Source: Dongia rigui
Lineage (GTDB): Bacteria > Pseudomonadota > Alphaproteobacteria > Dongiales > Dongiaceae
DNA: 64,000 nt
Reading direction: 5' to 3'
NCBI RefSeq assembly: GCF_034044635.1
Contig: NZ_JAXCLX010000001.1
Coordinates: forward strand, 806,001-870,000
The notes under the pieces are model-generated. The model was not told where the DNA came from. It was given only the letters and a program-made list of their open reading frames with translations, and searched no databases. Every line of letters starts with the position of its first letter. Positions within the stretch are counted from its first letter, which is position 1. Positions 42,853-53,465 of this stretch are shown here, in pieces. The position numbers and the translations under genes were made by a program.

Positions 42853-44085
42853 ATGCCTGCTCCGCGGGTTACCAATGATGAGCATCCCCTGCTGAGTCGG
42901 GAGTTAGAGGGCGTGAGCGAGGGGTTCGACCTCAAGGAACTGGCGCTGGTGGCCCGCGACAAGTCGCCGGACGGCCGCTCGAAGATGTTTGCGTTGCTGG
43001 CGCGCCTGTTCTGGCGCCGCGGTGCCATCATGAAGCCCAAGGAAAAGGTCATGCTGGCGGAGATCCTGCGCCTGCTGCGGCCCAAGACCCTGCCACAGGC
43101 CCGCATGGAACTGGCCTATGAGATGGCGGGGTCGACCCTGGCCGAGCCGGATTTGCTGAAAGTCTTTGCCGAGGACGAGATCGAGATCGCCTCGCCGGTC
43201 CTGTTCGCCAACAACCGGTTGGAACCCAGCGACCTTATTGCGGTGATCGACGCCCGCGGCCTCAGCCACGGCGCCGTGATCGCCAAGCGCAATGGCCTTG
43301 GCATTGCCGTGATCGATGCGCTGGCCCGGCTCGAGGATCCTGAAATTCTGCGGCACCTTCTGGAAGACCCGGAGGCTCCCTTCTCCATCCCGGCGCTGTC
43401 ATCAGCGGCGCTGGTGGCGATGACCGATGTCGGCCTGCAGAAGCTGATCGCCGAGCGGCGCGAGCTGCCGGAGAGCCTGGCCGAGGACATGATGACCTGG
43501 GCAGACCCCGAGGTGTGCGAGAGCCTCAATGGCCGCTTCCTGTTCGACGCCATGGTTGCCTCGGCGCAGCAGCCCCTCTATGGACAGAAGGCGACAGCTT
43601 TGCCGGAGGAAGCGGCGGCACCGGCTGCCGCAGAACCGGCAGATATCGAACTGACGCCAAGTTCGATGATCAGCGCGTTGCGCAGCGGCAATCTGGCCCT
43701 GTTTCAGGCGCAAGTGGCACATCTTGCCAATCTGCGCATGGGCCTGGTGCGCAAGCTGATGAATGAGAATGGCGGCGACAGCATCGCCTTCATCGCGCGC
43801 GCGATCGGTCTGCGGCGCGACGAGTTCGCCCAGATCTATCTGCAGGTTCGGAAGCTGCGTACGAAATCGGGCGGCGTCGGGGCTGCCGATCTCGGCCAGG
43901 CGCTCGACTTCTTTGATCGGACCGAGCCTGCGCAGGCCAGCGCGATCATCTCCCGCTGGCGCCGCGAATCAGCGCGTGACGCGTTGACGGAAAGCGAGGA
44001 TGTGGCGGCCCCGGCCCCGCCCGCGGAGGCGTCCGAACCCGTTCCCGAGCCCGAAGAGACCTTGCCAACCGAACCGGCGGCCTGA
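42853..44085 (+). CDS. DUF2336 protein, second copy
   Basis: A 410-residue protein that aligns by eye with the first DUF2336 protein. Shared patterns are LFAEDEIEIASPVL-type (DEIDVATPIL in copy one), LIAVIDARGLSHGAVIA (LIEVIRHRSRQHILTVA), and a C-terminal LGLRRDEFAQIYLQVRKLR (MGLNREEFATIYLLTRRAR) followed by FFDR and SRWRRE. It has a Pro/Ala/Glu-rich tail of about 30 residues. The start is ATG 42853. It is the third gene of the DUF2336-kinase-DUF2336 cluster, after a palindromic repeat. Function unknown. Confidence 0.8.
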   Translation: MPAPRVTNDEHPLLSRELEGVSEGFDLKELALVARDKSPDGRSKMFALLARLFWRRGAIMKPKEKVMLAEILRLLRPKTLPQARMELAYEMAGSTLAEPDLLKVFAEDEIEIASPVLFANNRLEPSDLIAVIDARGLSHGAVIAKRNGLGIAVIDALARLEDPEILRHLLEDPEAPFSIPALSSAALVAMTDVGLQKLIAERRELPESLAEDMMTWADPEVCESLNGRFLFDAMVASAQQPLYGQKATALPEEAAAPAAAEPADIELTPSSMISALRSGNLALFQAQVAHLANLRMGLVRKLMNENGGDSIAFIARAIGLRRDEFAQIYLQVRKLRTKSGGVGAADLGQALDFFDRTEPAQASAIISRWRRESARDALTESEDVAAPAPPAEASEPVPEPEETLPTEPAA

Positions 44086-44421
44086 ACCAGCGCTTTCGTA
44101 CAAGCGTTTACCAAGAGCGCCGATGTCTGTGACAGCCCGGCGCTCCGGCGAAGGGATTGTCGGCAACCCGTCGATGCGCCGGGTCCGCCTCGCGGATCGA
44201 CTGAATTTGATCCGAAAATTGGAACAAAAGCGGCCCTCGCGGAGCCGGCGCATACGCCGGAAAACCGCGACAAATCAGCTATTTCTATTGAACCATGCCA
44301 ATTGTTGAAGAAAGATGACGCCAGCTGAGGGCAAGACGTCGGAAGCGGGCAAGTCGCAAACCTTGCCGCCAAACCGCGCTGCAGTCCTCACGCTTCCGAA
44401 TGACAGAGGAGGTTTCAAAAA
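44086..44421. other. 336-base spacer before the second peptide operon
   Basis: No gene is supported. It contains a small hairpin, CCGGCG-CATA-CGCCGG (44245-44260), without a T-run. The promoter of the peptide operon must lie here, and the region after 44262 is AT-richer. A strong ribosome-binding site (AGAGGAGG, 44405-44412) leads into the binding-protein ATG at 44422. Confidence 0.45.
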
Positions 44422-46014
44422 ATGAACCAGGTAATGAAGAGGCTGGTACTGCCGGCCGTAACCGCTGCCGCGCTGCTGACCAGCACCGCGCTGGCACAGG
44501 CCGAAATGGTGCTGAACCGTGGCAACGGCGCCGAGCCGGAAACGATCAATCCGCATAAATCGACCGGTGTCACCGAAGCCAATATCGAGGCCGATATCTT
44601 CGAAGGCCTCACCACCTATGCCCCGAACGGCGACATCATCCCGGGTGCTGCCGAGAGCTGGGATATCAGCGATGACGGCAAGACCTACACCTTCCATCTG
44701 CGCAAGAATGCGAAGTGGTCCAACGGCGATGCCGTGACGGCGAAAGATTTCGTGTTCGGCTTCCAGGATGCCGTGAACCCGGAAACCGCCGCTGATTACG
44801 CCCCGATCCTCGACGTCATCGTCAATGCGGAAAAGATCCGCAAGGGCGAGGAGAAGGATTTCTCGAAGATCGGCGCCGAAGCCGTCGACGATTACACGCT
44901 GAAGGTCTCCTTGACCGGACCCACCCCCTATTTCCTGGGGCTGCTGCGTCACCCGATCTCCTATCCGGTGCACAAGGCGACGGTGGAAAAGTTCAAGGAC
45001 GACTGGACGAAGCCAGGCAACATCGTCAGCAACGGCGCCTATCAGCTGACCGAATGGACGCCGCAGGCGTCGCTGACCTATGTCAAGAATCCAAATTATT
45101 GGGACGCCACCAATGTGAAGGTCGACAAGGTCGTCATGTATCCGACCGAAGACCTGGCCGAGGAATTGAAGCGGTTCAAGGCTGGCGAACTTCACGTCAC
45201 TTATGACGCGCCGTCCGAGCAGATTCCGGATCTGGAAAAGAATTTCGCTGACGAGTTCAAGAACACGCCCTATCTCGGCACCTATTACTACGTGATCAAC
45301 CTGACCCGCGAACCGCTGGGCGCGCAGGCGGACCTCCGCAAGGCGTTGTCACTGGGCGTCAACCGCGAGGTCCTGGTTTCCAAGATCACGCAAGGCGGCG
45401 AGGCCCCGGCCTATTCGTGGGAACCGCCGATGTCGAACTACAAGCAGGCCTTTGTCGACTTCAAGGACATGCCGCAGAAGCAGCGCCTCGAGGAAGCCAA
45501 GAAGCTGCTTGAGAAGCACGGGTACAACAAGTCGAACCCGCTCAAGGTCGAGTTGCTCTACAACACCAGCGAGAACCACAAGAAGATCGCCGTGGCGGTG
45601 CAGAGCATGTGGAAGCAGATCGGCGTCGACGCCTCGCTGCGCAACGAGGAGTGGAAGGTCTATCTCGAGACCCGCGACAAGAAGCAGTTCGACGTCGCCC
45701 GCGCGGCCTGGATCGCCGACTATGACGATCCCATCAACTTCGCCGATATGTTCCTCTCCGACGCCGGTGAACGTAACGACGCCGGCTACAACAATCCGGA
45801 ATACGACAAGCTGGTGAAGGGTACGGGCACGGAAACCGACCCCGCCAAACGCATGCAGATGTTCCACGACGCGGAACAGATCTTCCTCAACGACTATGCG
45901 ATGATTCCGATCTACCACTACACATCACAGCACATGGTGTCGAAGAAGGTGGCCGGTTGGGAATACAACATTCTCGACTTCCATCTGGCGCGCTTCCTCG
46001 CGGTTGCCGAGTAA
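44422..46014 (+). CDS. ABC oligopeptide transporter, periplasmic binding protein (OppA-like)
   Basis: A 530-residue family 5 binding protein with a signal peptide of about 27 residues (ending ALAQA). The mature start NRGNGAEPETINPHKSTG and the following GLTTYAPNGDIIPGAAESW are OppA/MppA-like. The C-terminal part contains WIADYDDPINFADMFLSDAG. It should capture oligopeptides in the periplasm for the permeases downstream. A strong terminator (46029-46067) follows at once, favouring excess binding protein. AGAGGAGG gives it the best ribosome-binding site in the region. Murein-peptide binding is an alternative specificity. Confidence 0.93.
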   Translation: MNQVMKRLVLPAVTAAALLTSTALAQAEMVLNRGNGAEPETINPHKSTGVTEANIEADIFEGLTTYAPNGDIIPGAAESWDISDDGKTYTFHLRKNAKWSNGDAVTAKDFVFGFQDAVNPETAADYAPILDVIVNAEKIRKGEEKDFSKIGAEAVDDYTLKVSLTGPTPYFLGLLRHPISYPVHKATVEKFKDDWTKPGNIVSNGAYQLTEWTPQASLTYVKNPNYWDATNVKVDKVVMYPTEDLAEELKRFKAGELHVTYDAPSEQIPDLEKNFADEFKNTPYLGTYYYVINLTREPLGAQADLRKALSLGVNREVLVSKITQGGEAPAYSWEPPMSNYKQAFVDFKDMPQKQRLEEAKKLLEKHGYNKSNPLKVELLYNTSENHKKIAVAVQSMWKQIGVDASLRNEEWKVYLETRDKKQFDVARAAWIADYDDPINFADMFLSDAGERNDAGYNNPEYDKLVKGTGTETDPAKRMQMFHDAEQIFLNDYAMIPIYHYTSQHMVSKKVAGWEYNILDFHLARFLAVAE

Positions 46015-46028
46015 GATTTGCGTGATGG

Positions 46029-46067
46029 GCGACCCGGTGGCATCATGCCACCGGGTCGCTTTTCTTT
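46029..46067 (+). terminator. Strong intrinsic terminator between oppA-like and oppB-like genes
   Basis: A perfect 14-bp stem (46029-46042 with 46046-46059) has a TCA loop and is followed by TTTTCTTT. It starts 14 bases after the oppA-like stop and lies 52 bases upstream of the oppB-like start. Its position matches that of the terminator in the first peptide operon. Confidence 0.92.
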
Positions 46068-46118
46068 GACCCGATACGCCTCGGCACCGTTCTTCGGCAC
46101 CGATGGGAGGCGGCTTTT

Positions 46119-47036
46119 ATGCTTAACTACACATTCCGGCGCTTGCTTGGCGCGATACCGACCCTGTTCATCATTCTGGCAGTGTCGTTTTTCATGGTGC
46201 GCTTGGCGCCCGGTGGCCCCTTCGACAAGGAACGCAAGGTTCCGGCCGAAGTCGAAGCCAAGCTCATCCAGCAATACCATTTGGACGAACCCCTGCCGCA
46301 GCAGTTCGCGCGCTATGTCGGCAATCTCGCCCAGGGCGATTTCGGCCCCTCGTTCAAATACAAGGATTTCACGGTTTCCGAACTGATCTGGCAGGGCTTC
46401 CCGACCTCGCTGGCCCTCGGTCTGTCGGCCATCGCCATCGCTCTCGTCATCGGCGTGACCTTAGGGATCTGGTCCGCGCTCAGGCAGAATTCCATCATCG
46501 ACTATCTGAGCGTCGGCACAGCGATGCTCGGTATCGCCGTGCCGAACTTCGTCATCGCCCCGATCATGACGCTGGTGTTCGGGCTGATGCTCAACTGGCT
46601 GCCTGTTGGTGGCTGGGGCAAGCCATCCAATTGGGTGCTGCCGATTGTTGCGCTGGCCATTCCGCAGATCGCCGCCTTCACGCGCCTCACCCGTGGCTCG
46701 ATGCTGGAGATCCTGCGCAGCAATTTCGTGCGCACCGCCCGCGCCAAGGGACTGCCCGAAGTCGTGACGCTGACCCGCCACGCCATTCGCGCCGCACTTA
46801 TGCCAGTCGTCTCCTATATGGGGCCAGCCATTGCCAATATCGTCACCGGCTCGGTCATCATCGAACAGATTTTCGGCATTCCCGGGATCGGCCGCTATTT
46901 CGTGCAAGGCGCCATCAACCGCGACTACACGCTGGTGCTGGGCGTCACCGTCCTATTCGGCGCCCTCGTCATCATCTGCAACCTTATCGCCGACATCTGC
47001 TACGGCCTGCTCGACCCGAAGGTGCGCTATGACTGA
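46119..47036 (+). CDS. ABC oligopeptide transporter permease, OppB-like
   Basis: A 305-residue permease starting LNYTFRRLLGAIPTLFIIL, with FFMVRLAPGGPFD just after the first helix, as in OppB. The EAA-type loop reads FVRTARAKGLPEVVTLTRHAIR. Six spans are predicted. A GGGAGGCGG ribosome-binding site precedes the ATG. It overlaps the OppC-like gene by eight bases, so the channel halves are translated together. Confidence 0.93.
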   Translation: MLNYTFRRLLGAIPTLFIILAVSFFMVRLAPGGPFDKERKVPAEVEAKLIQQYHLDEPLPQQFARYVGNLAQGDFGPSFKYKDFTVSELIWQGFPTSLALGLSAIAIALVIGVTLGIWSALRQNSIIDYLSVGTAMLGIAVPNFVIAPIMTLVFGLMLNWLPVGGWGKPSNWVLPIVALAIPQIAAFTRLTRGSMLEILRSNFVRTARAKGLPEVVTLTRHAIRAALMPVVSYMGPAIANIVTGSVIIEQIFGIPGIGRYFVQGAINRDYTLVLGVTVLFGALVIICNLIADICYGLLDPKVRYD

Positions 47037-47946
47037 TATCACCGCCCTCGCCGTCCAGCCAGAAACCAAGGGCCGCAGCCTCTGGGCCGACGCCCGCCGC
47101 CGCTTTATGCGCAACAAGGCCGCGGTTGTTGGCCTGGCCATTCTCATCGTCGTTGCCTTGCTCTGCTTTGGCGCACCATATCTCGGCCTGCACGATCCTG
47201 AAGAAGTGGACTGGACGCTGGAGTCGATGAGCATCCCGCCCAATTTTGAGCTGGGTTACTACTTTGGCACTGACCAGAATGGTCGAGACTTGTTCGCGCG
47301 AACACTCTACGGCGGTCAGGTCTCACTCTTTGTCGGTCTCGTTGCCACGCTTGTCAGCATTCTCATCGGCACTCTGTGGGGTGCCACGGCCGGCTTTGTC
47401 GGCGGCCGAACGGACAGCGTCATGATGCGCATCGTGGATATACTATATTCCCTGCCCTTCATTTTCTTTGTCATTCTGCTTTCCGCAACGCTTGGCCAAC
47501 GGGCCAAGATGTTGTTTGGCAGTGACATGGTGCTGATCTACCTCGCCATCGGCGCCGTCAGTTGGCTGGACATGGCACGTATCGTTCGCGGCCAGACGAT
47601 CAGCATTCGCCGCAAGGAATTCATCGAGGCCGCCCATGCGAGCGGGGTTTCTAGTTGGCGCATCATCACTCGGCACATCATTCCCAACTGCCTGGGGCCG
47701 GTCGTGGTCTATATGACCTTGACCGTTCCAGCGGTGATTCTGACGGAGAGTTTTCTGTCGTTTCTGGGAATGGGCGTCCAGGAGCCCAATTCGTCTTGGG
47801 GAATGTTGATCAGTGAAGGGGCCCGCGCGATGGACATCGCGCCCTGGGCCGTGGTCTTCCCCAGCGCCGTCATGGTGGTGACGCTGCTGGCACTCAATTT
47901 CGTCGGTGACGGTTTGCGCGACGCCCTCGACCCGAAGGATCGGTGA
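47029..47946 (+). CDS. ABC oligopeptide transporter permease, OppC-like
   Basis: A 305-residue permease with a cytoplasmic N-terminal tail (LWADARRRFMRNKAAV) before the first span, as in OppC. The periplasmic loop holds YYFGTDQNGRDLFARTLYGG and the EAA motif appears as FIEAAHASGVSSWRIITRHIIP. The ATG at 47029 overlaps the OppB-like stop. It ends seven bases before the OppD-like ATG. Confidence 0.93.
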   Translation: MTDITALAVQPETKGRSLWADARRRFMRNKAAVVGLAILIVVALLCFGAPYLGLHDPEEVDWTLESMSIPPNFELGYYFGTDQNGRDLFARTLYGGQVSLFVGLVATLVSILIGTLWGATAGFVGGRTDSVMMRIVDILYSLPFIFFVILLSATLGQRAKMLFGSDMVLIYLAIGAVSWLDMARIVRGQTISIRRKEFIEAAHASGVSSWRIITRHIIPNCLGPVVVYMTLTVPAVILTESFLSFLGMGVQEPNSSWGMLISEGARAMDIAPWAVVFPSAVMVVTLLALNFVGDGLRDALDPKDR

Positions 47947-47953
47947 GGGCGCC

Positions 47954-48954
<1,001 letters not shown>

Positions 48955-48958
<4 letters not shown>

Positions 48959-49947
48959 GCGCGCCCCTGCTTTCCGTCCACGACCTCAAGGTCCATTTCG
49001 ACGTCAGCCGCAAGCGGCTCTTCGGCGGCGGGGTGCCGGCGATCGTCAAGGCGGTCGACGGCGTCACCTTCGATCTCAAGCCCGGCGAGACCTTAGGCTT
49101 GGTCGGTGAATCGGGTTGTGGCAAGTCGACGCTGGGCCGTGCTGTCCTGCGCCTGCTGCCGCTTAAAGGCGGTCGCGCCGTCTGGCTGGGGCAGGATCTC
49201 GCCAAGCTGGACACCCACGCCATGCGGTCCTTAAGGCGCGAAATGCAGATCATCTTCCAGGATCCGCTGGCCAGCCTCAACCCGCGCATGACGGTGGGGC
49301 AGATCATCGCAGAGCCGCTCACCACCTTCCAGCCGAACCTCAGTGCCGATGAGGTCAAGGCCCGCGTCAAGGCAATGATGGCCAAGGTCGGCCTGCTGCC
49401 CAACCAGGTCAATCGCTACCCGCATGAATTCTCCGGCGGCCAGTGCCAGCGCATCGGCATCGCGCGCGCCATCATCAACAACCCGCGTCTCATCGTTTGT
49501 GACGAACCGGTCTCGGCCCTTGATGTCTCGATCCAGGCGCAGATCGTCAATCTGCTGATGGATCTGCAGAAGGAGATGGGCATGTCGCTCATCTTCATCT
49601 CGCACAATCTTGCCATCGTGCGGCATATCAGCCACCGGGTGATGGTGCTCTATCTCGGCAAGGTGATGGAAATCGCAGACCGGGATTCGCTCTACAAGAA
49701 TCCGCTGCATCCCTATACGCAGGCGCTCAATTCGGCCGTGCCGGTGCCGGATCCCGACATCGAGCAGAGCAAGGCACGCATCGTGCTGAAGGGCGACCTG
49801 CCCTCACCGCTCAATCCGCCCTCGGGCTGCCCGTTCCGCACGCGCTGCCCGCGCGCCACGGAAATCTGCGCCCAGGAGATGCCGGAACTGGTTGCGGCAG
49901 GGCCGGATCACATGGTGGCCTGCCACCATGCCGGGCCGATCAGCTAG
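48955..49947 (+). CDS. ABC oligopeptide transporter ATP-binding protein, OppF-like
   Basis: A 330-residue ATPase with Walker A GESGCGKSTLGRA, Q-loop FQDPLASLNPRMTVG, signature FSGGQCQRIGIARAI and Walker B LIVCDEPVSALD. The C-terminal domain ends in CPFRTRCPRATEIC, the intact Cys signature. It is the last gene of the second peptide operon and converges on the gapR-like gene, with four bases between stops. Confidence 0.93.
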
Positions 49948-49951
49948 CGCG

Positions 49952-50200
49952 TCAGGCCACCATGCCGACGGCGCGCATGTAGATGTCGAGCAGTTCTTCC
50001 TGCTCCTGGCGGTCGTTGGGTTCCATTTTGCGCAGCCGGATGATCTGACGCATGATCTTGGTGTCGAAACCGTTGCCCTTGGCCTCGGCATAGACTTCCT
50101 TCACGTCGCCGGCGATGGCGGCCTTTTCCTCTTCCAAGCGCTCAATGCGCTCGATGAAGGATTTGAGGTGGTCTGCAGCAATGCCACCGGAATCGGCCAT
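49952..50200 (-). CDS. gapR: GapR-like DUF2312 nucleoid-associated protein
   Basis: An 82-residue protein nearly identical in layout to the DUF2312 family: [19 protein letters not shown], then [19 protein letters not shown], then [24 protein letters not shown]. In Caulobacter GapR binds AT-rich or overtwisted DNA, tracking replication and transcription. It forms long helices and acts as a tetramer clamp. The ATG at 50200 has AGGAGAT upstream. The gene is found across Alphaproteobacteria, which supports the taxonomic placement. Confidence 0.92.
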   Translation of the reverse strand: MADSGGIAADHLKSFIERIERLEEEKAAIAGDVKEVYAEAKGNGFDTKIMRQIIRLRKMEPNDRQEQEELLDIYMRAVGMVA

Positions 50201-50383
50201 GGATATCTCCTGAAAATCAGATGCCGCGCGGGAATCGTGGCGCGGTCGAATCGGGCGGGACTTTAGCGGTGCCTCGGGGGTGGAACAAGACGGGAAAGCC
50301 TGTGGATAACGTGGATTGCGGGGCCATCTTGCGGGGCGCCCAGCTTCCGGGCAGAGTGCCGCCGTAATTGGCCCCGGATTCCC

Positions 50384-51265
50384 ATGCCACTCACCCATAT
50401 CGCCCTGGCCGTCTTCATCCAGATTCTCTGGGGCCCGATCTATACCCTCGCCAAACCGGTGGTCGGCGACTGGTTTTCGCCCGTTCTTCTGGTGACAGTC
50501 GTCTATGCGACCGTGGCCCTGCTGCTCTCGCCCTTCTATCCGCGCGCCAAGACGCCCCGGCGAACCCTTTTCATTCTCGCTTTCTTCGGCTGTACCCTGC
50601 AAAGCACCGCGGTCTATTACGGCCTGAAGCTGCTGCCGGCATCGATGGCGGTCCTGTTGATGCAGCTGTCGGTCCCCGTCGCCATCGTCGCCTCCTGGGT
50701 GCTGGGGCGCGACAAGCCCAATCTCAAGAACGGCCTCGGCGCCCTGTTGTGCCTCGCCGGCGTCGCTGTCGTGGTGGGCAAGCCGGACGCCACATCCGCC
50801 TATCTCGGCATTTTCGCGATGCTGGTCTGTGCGATCTCCTGGGCAACGACCCAGGCGGTCATCCCGGTGGTTGCCAAGGATCACGGCACCGCGCTCTATG
50901 CGGCCCTTGCCCGCTATGCGACACCGCAGATGATCGTTGCGGCCCTCCTGCTCGAGGGGCAGGGCCTCATCCCCACCATCCAGGCGATCCCGCTGCAGGG
51001 CTGGCTGGGCGTGGTGGGAATCGCGGCCTTCGGCTTCGCCCTTCCCTATTCCATCTGGTATTGGCTGCTGATGCGTCACCGGGTGGATGAGCTCACCCCC
51101 TTCACCCTCCTCATGCCGGTCTTCGGCGTGGTGACAGCCACGTGGCACCTGGGCGAGCCGCTTTCCGAAGGAATTATCCTTGGCGGCGGCATCATCCTGC
51201 TGGGCCTTGGCATCATCGTGTGGCGCGGCCGGCCGCGGATCGCCCCCATCCCGCCCGCGCAGTAA
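50384..51265 (+). CDS. EamA/DMT-superfamily transporter, second copy
   Basis: A 293-residue protein with about ten spans and two EamA repeats. It starts [20 protein letters not shown], like RhaT/YdcZ-type transporters. The C-terminal helix pair reads [16 protein letters not shown]. Substrate unknown. It shows no conserved pairing with its neighbours, the gapR-like gene (divergent) and the small exported-protein gene. No good ribosome-binding site precedes ATG 50384. Confidence 0.85.
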   Translation: MPLTHIALAVFIQILWGPIYTLAKPVVGDWFSPVLLVTVVYATVALLLSPFYPRAKTPRRTLFILAFFGCTLQSTAVYYGLKLLPASMAVLLMQLSVPVAIVASWVLGRDKPNLKNGLGALLCLAGVAVVVGKPDATSAYLGIFAMLVCAISWATTQAVIPVVAKDHGTALYAALARYATPQMIVAALLLEGQGLIPTIQAIPLQGWLGVVGIAAFGFALPYSIWYWLLMRHRVDELTPFTLLMPVFGVVTATWHLGEPLSEGIILGGGIILLGLGIIVWRGRPRIAPIPPAQ

Positions 51266-51373
51266 AGGCGCCGGATAAACCGCCCGGATCTCCGCCCCGT
51301 TAAGACTGTATTCGTACCTGACGTGTAGTCTTTTCCCATAACGGACAGCCAGAACGGCGTCGGGGGAGGGAAA

Positions 51374-51697
51374 ATGCGTTCCAGAACAGACACATGGCGA
51401 TGCTGCTTGCCTGCTGCCGCCCTGGCGGCGCTGGGACTCGCCATGGTTGCCGGCGTGCAAATGATGCCGCGCGCGGTGGCGAATGCACCCGTTGCCGTTT
51501 TCGTCTGGCAGGGCGATGCCCTGGCCAGCGTCATCGGAGCCGGCGGGCGAATGCTAGGCCCGGGCGGCTTGCCGGGATCGATTATCGCCATCGGCGACAC
51601 ACCTGACTTTGCCAATCGCCTCTATGCGTCCGGCGCCAGCCTCGTGCTGCGCGCGGATGCCTCTCTCGGCTGCTCAGCAGAAAGGATCGGGTCATGA
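51374..51697 (+). CDS. Small exported or membrane-anchored protein coupled to a chemoreceptor
   Basis: A 107-residue protein. The N-terminal part has a basic start, then one hydrophobic helix ([18 protein letters not shown]), so it is either a signal peptide or an anchor. About 70 periplasmic residues with Gly-rich and Val-rich strands ([19 protein letters not shown]) follow. No family is recognised. A strong GGGGAGGG ribosome-binding site precedes it and its stop overlaps the chemoreceptor ATG by four bases (ATGA). This suggests that it feeds ligand information to, or stabilises, that receptor. Confidence 0.6.
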   Translation: MRSRTDTWRCCLPAAALAALGLAMVAGVQMMPRAVANAPVAVFVWQGDALASVIGAGGRMLGPGGLPGSIIAIGDTPDFANRLYASGASLVLRADASLGCSAERIGS

Positions 51698-53148
51698 ACT
51701 CCATCGACAGCTTGCGCGCACGCGTGGCGCGGATCCTTGCCATCTATATCGGGCTGCATTTGCCGCTGATCGCCGCCATCGAAGGGCTGGTCGGCGGTGG
51801 CATCGGCTGGCTCACCGGTATCGCGCTGGCAGTCACCATCGTCATCGCGGTGGCGAGCCTTGTGACATCGGGATTGAGCCTCCATCTCCTGCTCTCGACC
51901 GCACTCATGCTGATGATCGGCCTCATCGTTGCCGCCATGGAGGGCCAGGTCTGGCAGATCGACATTCACATGTATTTCTTCGCGGCGCTTGCCATGCTGA
52001 CAGCCTTCTGCGACTGGCGGGCGATTCTTGCAGCGACGCTGACCATCGCGCTCCATCATCTGCTGCTCAACTTTATTTTGCCCGAAGCCGTTTTCCCTGG
52101 CGGTGCTGATTTCTTCCGCGTGGTCCTTCATGCCGTCATCGTGCTCATCGAAGCGGGTGTGCTGATCTGGGTCTCGCAGCATCTGGCGCGCGCCCTTGAC
52201 CAGGCCGCCATCTCGCTCGATCAGGCGGAATCGGCGCGTCAGCAGGCCGAACACGCAGCCCAGCATGAGCGGGAAACCGAGGCCCGCACCAAGCAGGAAC
52301 AACGCGAGATCCTCGCCCGCGTCGCCCGTGATTTCGAGCGCGCGGTGCAATCGGTGATCAACGAAGTGACCGCGCGCACCGGCCAGGCGGCCACCATGGC
52401 CGATGGCATGACACTCGTCGCCCGCGACAATGCGGCAAAGGCCGCCCAGGCCGCCGAGGCCTCCGGCGCCACCACCGGTGATGCGCAAGCAATCGCCGCG
52501 GCCGCTGAGGAACTCACAGCCTCCGTTGCTGAAATCCAGCGCCAGGCGCAACGGTCGAACGAGATCACGGCCCGCGCCGTGGAGCAGGCGGGCCTTACCT
52601 CCTCCTCCGTGGCGGAGCTTACCAGCGCCGCGCAGAAAATCGGCGACATCATCCATCTCATCAACGACATCGCCAGCCAGACCAATCTGCTGGCCCTGAA
52701 TGCGACCATCGAAGCCGCGCGCGCGGGTGAAGCCGGCAAGGGTTTCGCCGTGGTGGCGGGCGAGGTGAAGTCCCTTGCCGGACAGACGGCCAAGGCGACC
52801 GAAGAAATCTCGGCCCAGATCGGCGCCATCCAGGTGGCGACCAGCAAATCAGCCGAAGCCATTCGCTCCATCGCCGACATCATTGGCGAGATCAGCGGCA
52901 TCGCACAGGAGATCAGCTCGTCGGTCGAGCAGCAGAACCAAGCCACCCGCGAGATCGCCAATTCGGCGCAGAGCGTGTCGCTACGTACCGGCGAGACGAC
53001 CGAGATCATCAGCAATGTGCAGGCCGCTGCCAGCGACACCGGGAGCACGGCGACCGAGGTTTCGACCGCCGTGCAGAGCCTTGTCGCACAATCAACACAC
53101 CTCCAGGAGGAAGTGCAGCGGTTCCTGCGCTCACTGCCGACGCACTGA
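51694..53148 (+). CDS. Methyl-accepting chemotaxis protein with multi-span membrane sensor
   Basis: A 484-residue receptor. The N-terminal region of about 150 residues is polytopic (five to six helices) rather than a periplasmic loop with HAMP. It contains conserved-looking intramembrane histidines in [19 protein letters not shown] and LHAVIV. The cytoplasmic part is a long coiled coil with the hairpin tip [21 protein letters not shown]. No C-terminal CheR-binding pentapeptide is seen. It should signal through CheA/CheW encoded elsewhere. The small exported protein upstream is translationally coupled to it. Confidence 0.9.
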   Translation: MNSIDSLRARVARILAIYIGLHLPLIAAIEGLVGGGIGWLTGIALAVTIVIAVASLVTSGLSLHLLLSTALMLMIGLIVAAMEGQVWQIDIHMYFFAALAMLTAFCDWRAILAATLTIALHHLLLNFILPEAVFPGGADFFRVVLHAVIVLIEAGVLIWVSQHLARALDQAAISLDQAESARQQAEHAAQHERETEARTKQEQREILARVARDFERAVQSVINEVTARTGQAATMADGMTLVARDNAAKAAQAAEASGATTGDAQAIAAAAEELTASVAEIQRQAQRSNEITARAVEQAGLTSSSVAELTSAAQKIGDIIHLINDIASQTNLLALNATIEAARAGEAGKGFAVVAGEVKSLAGQTAKATEEISAQIGAIQVATSKSAEAIRSIADIIGEISGIAQEISSSVEQQNQATREIANSAQSVSLRTGETTEIISNVQAAASDTGSTATEVSTAVQSLVAQSTHLQEEVQRFLRSLPTH

Positions 53149-53157
53149 CTCTTGGCC

Positions 53158-53454
53158 TCAGTGCTGGGGCTTGTTCTTTTCGTAAGCAGTCTTCTTGTCG
53201 GCCGACGCCTCGGACTGATACTTCGCCTTCCAGTCGTCATAAGGCATGCCATAGACGATTTCGCGTGCCGCCGGATCGGTGATGGCAACGCCCTTTGCCT
53301 CGGCTGCCTCGCGGTACCAGCGCGACAGGCAGTTGCGGCAGAAGCCAGCGAGGTTCATCAGGTCGATGTTCTGCACATCGGTTCGTTCGCGCAAGTGCTG
53401 CACCAGGCGCCGGAAGGCAGCCGCTTCGAGTTCGGTCTTGGTCGGTTGATCCAT
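53158..53454 (-). CDS. DUF1244 protein
   Basis: A 98-residue protein of the DUF1244 family. The diagnostic part is LAGFCRNCLSRWYREAAE, followed by YGMPYDDWKAKYQSEA. There is no signal peptide. The two Cys in CRNC may bind metal. Its structure-solved relatives have no known function. It starts 12 bases downstream of the GCS2-type ligase stop and faces the chemoreceptor gene. ATG 53454 is preferred over an upstream GTG-type start at 53469. Confidence 0.85.
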   Translation of the reverse strand: MDQPTKTELEAAAFRRLVQHLRERTDVQNIDLMNLAGFCRNCLSRWYREAAEAKGVAITDPAAREIVYGMPYDDWKAKYQSEASADKKTAYEKNKPQH

Positions 53455-53465
53455 GGCACACACCT

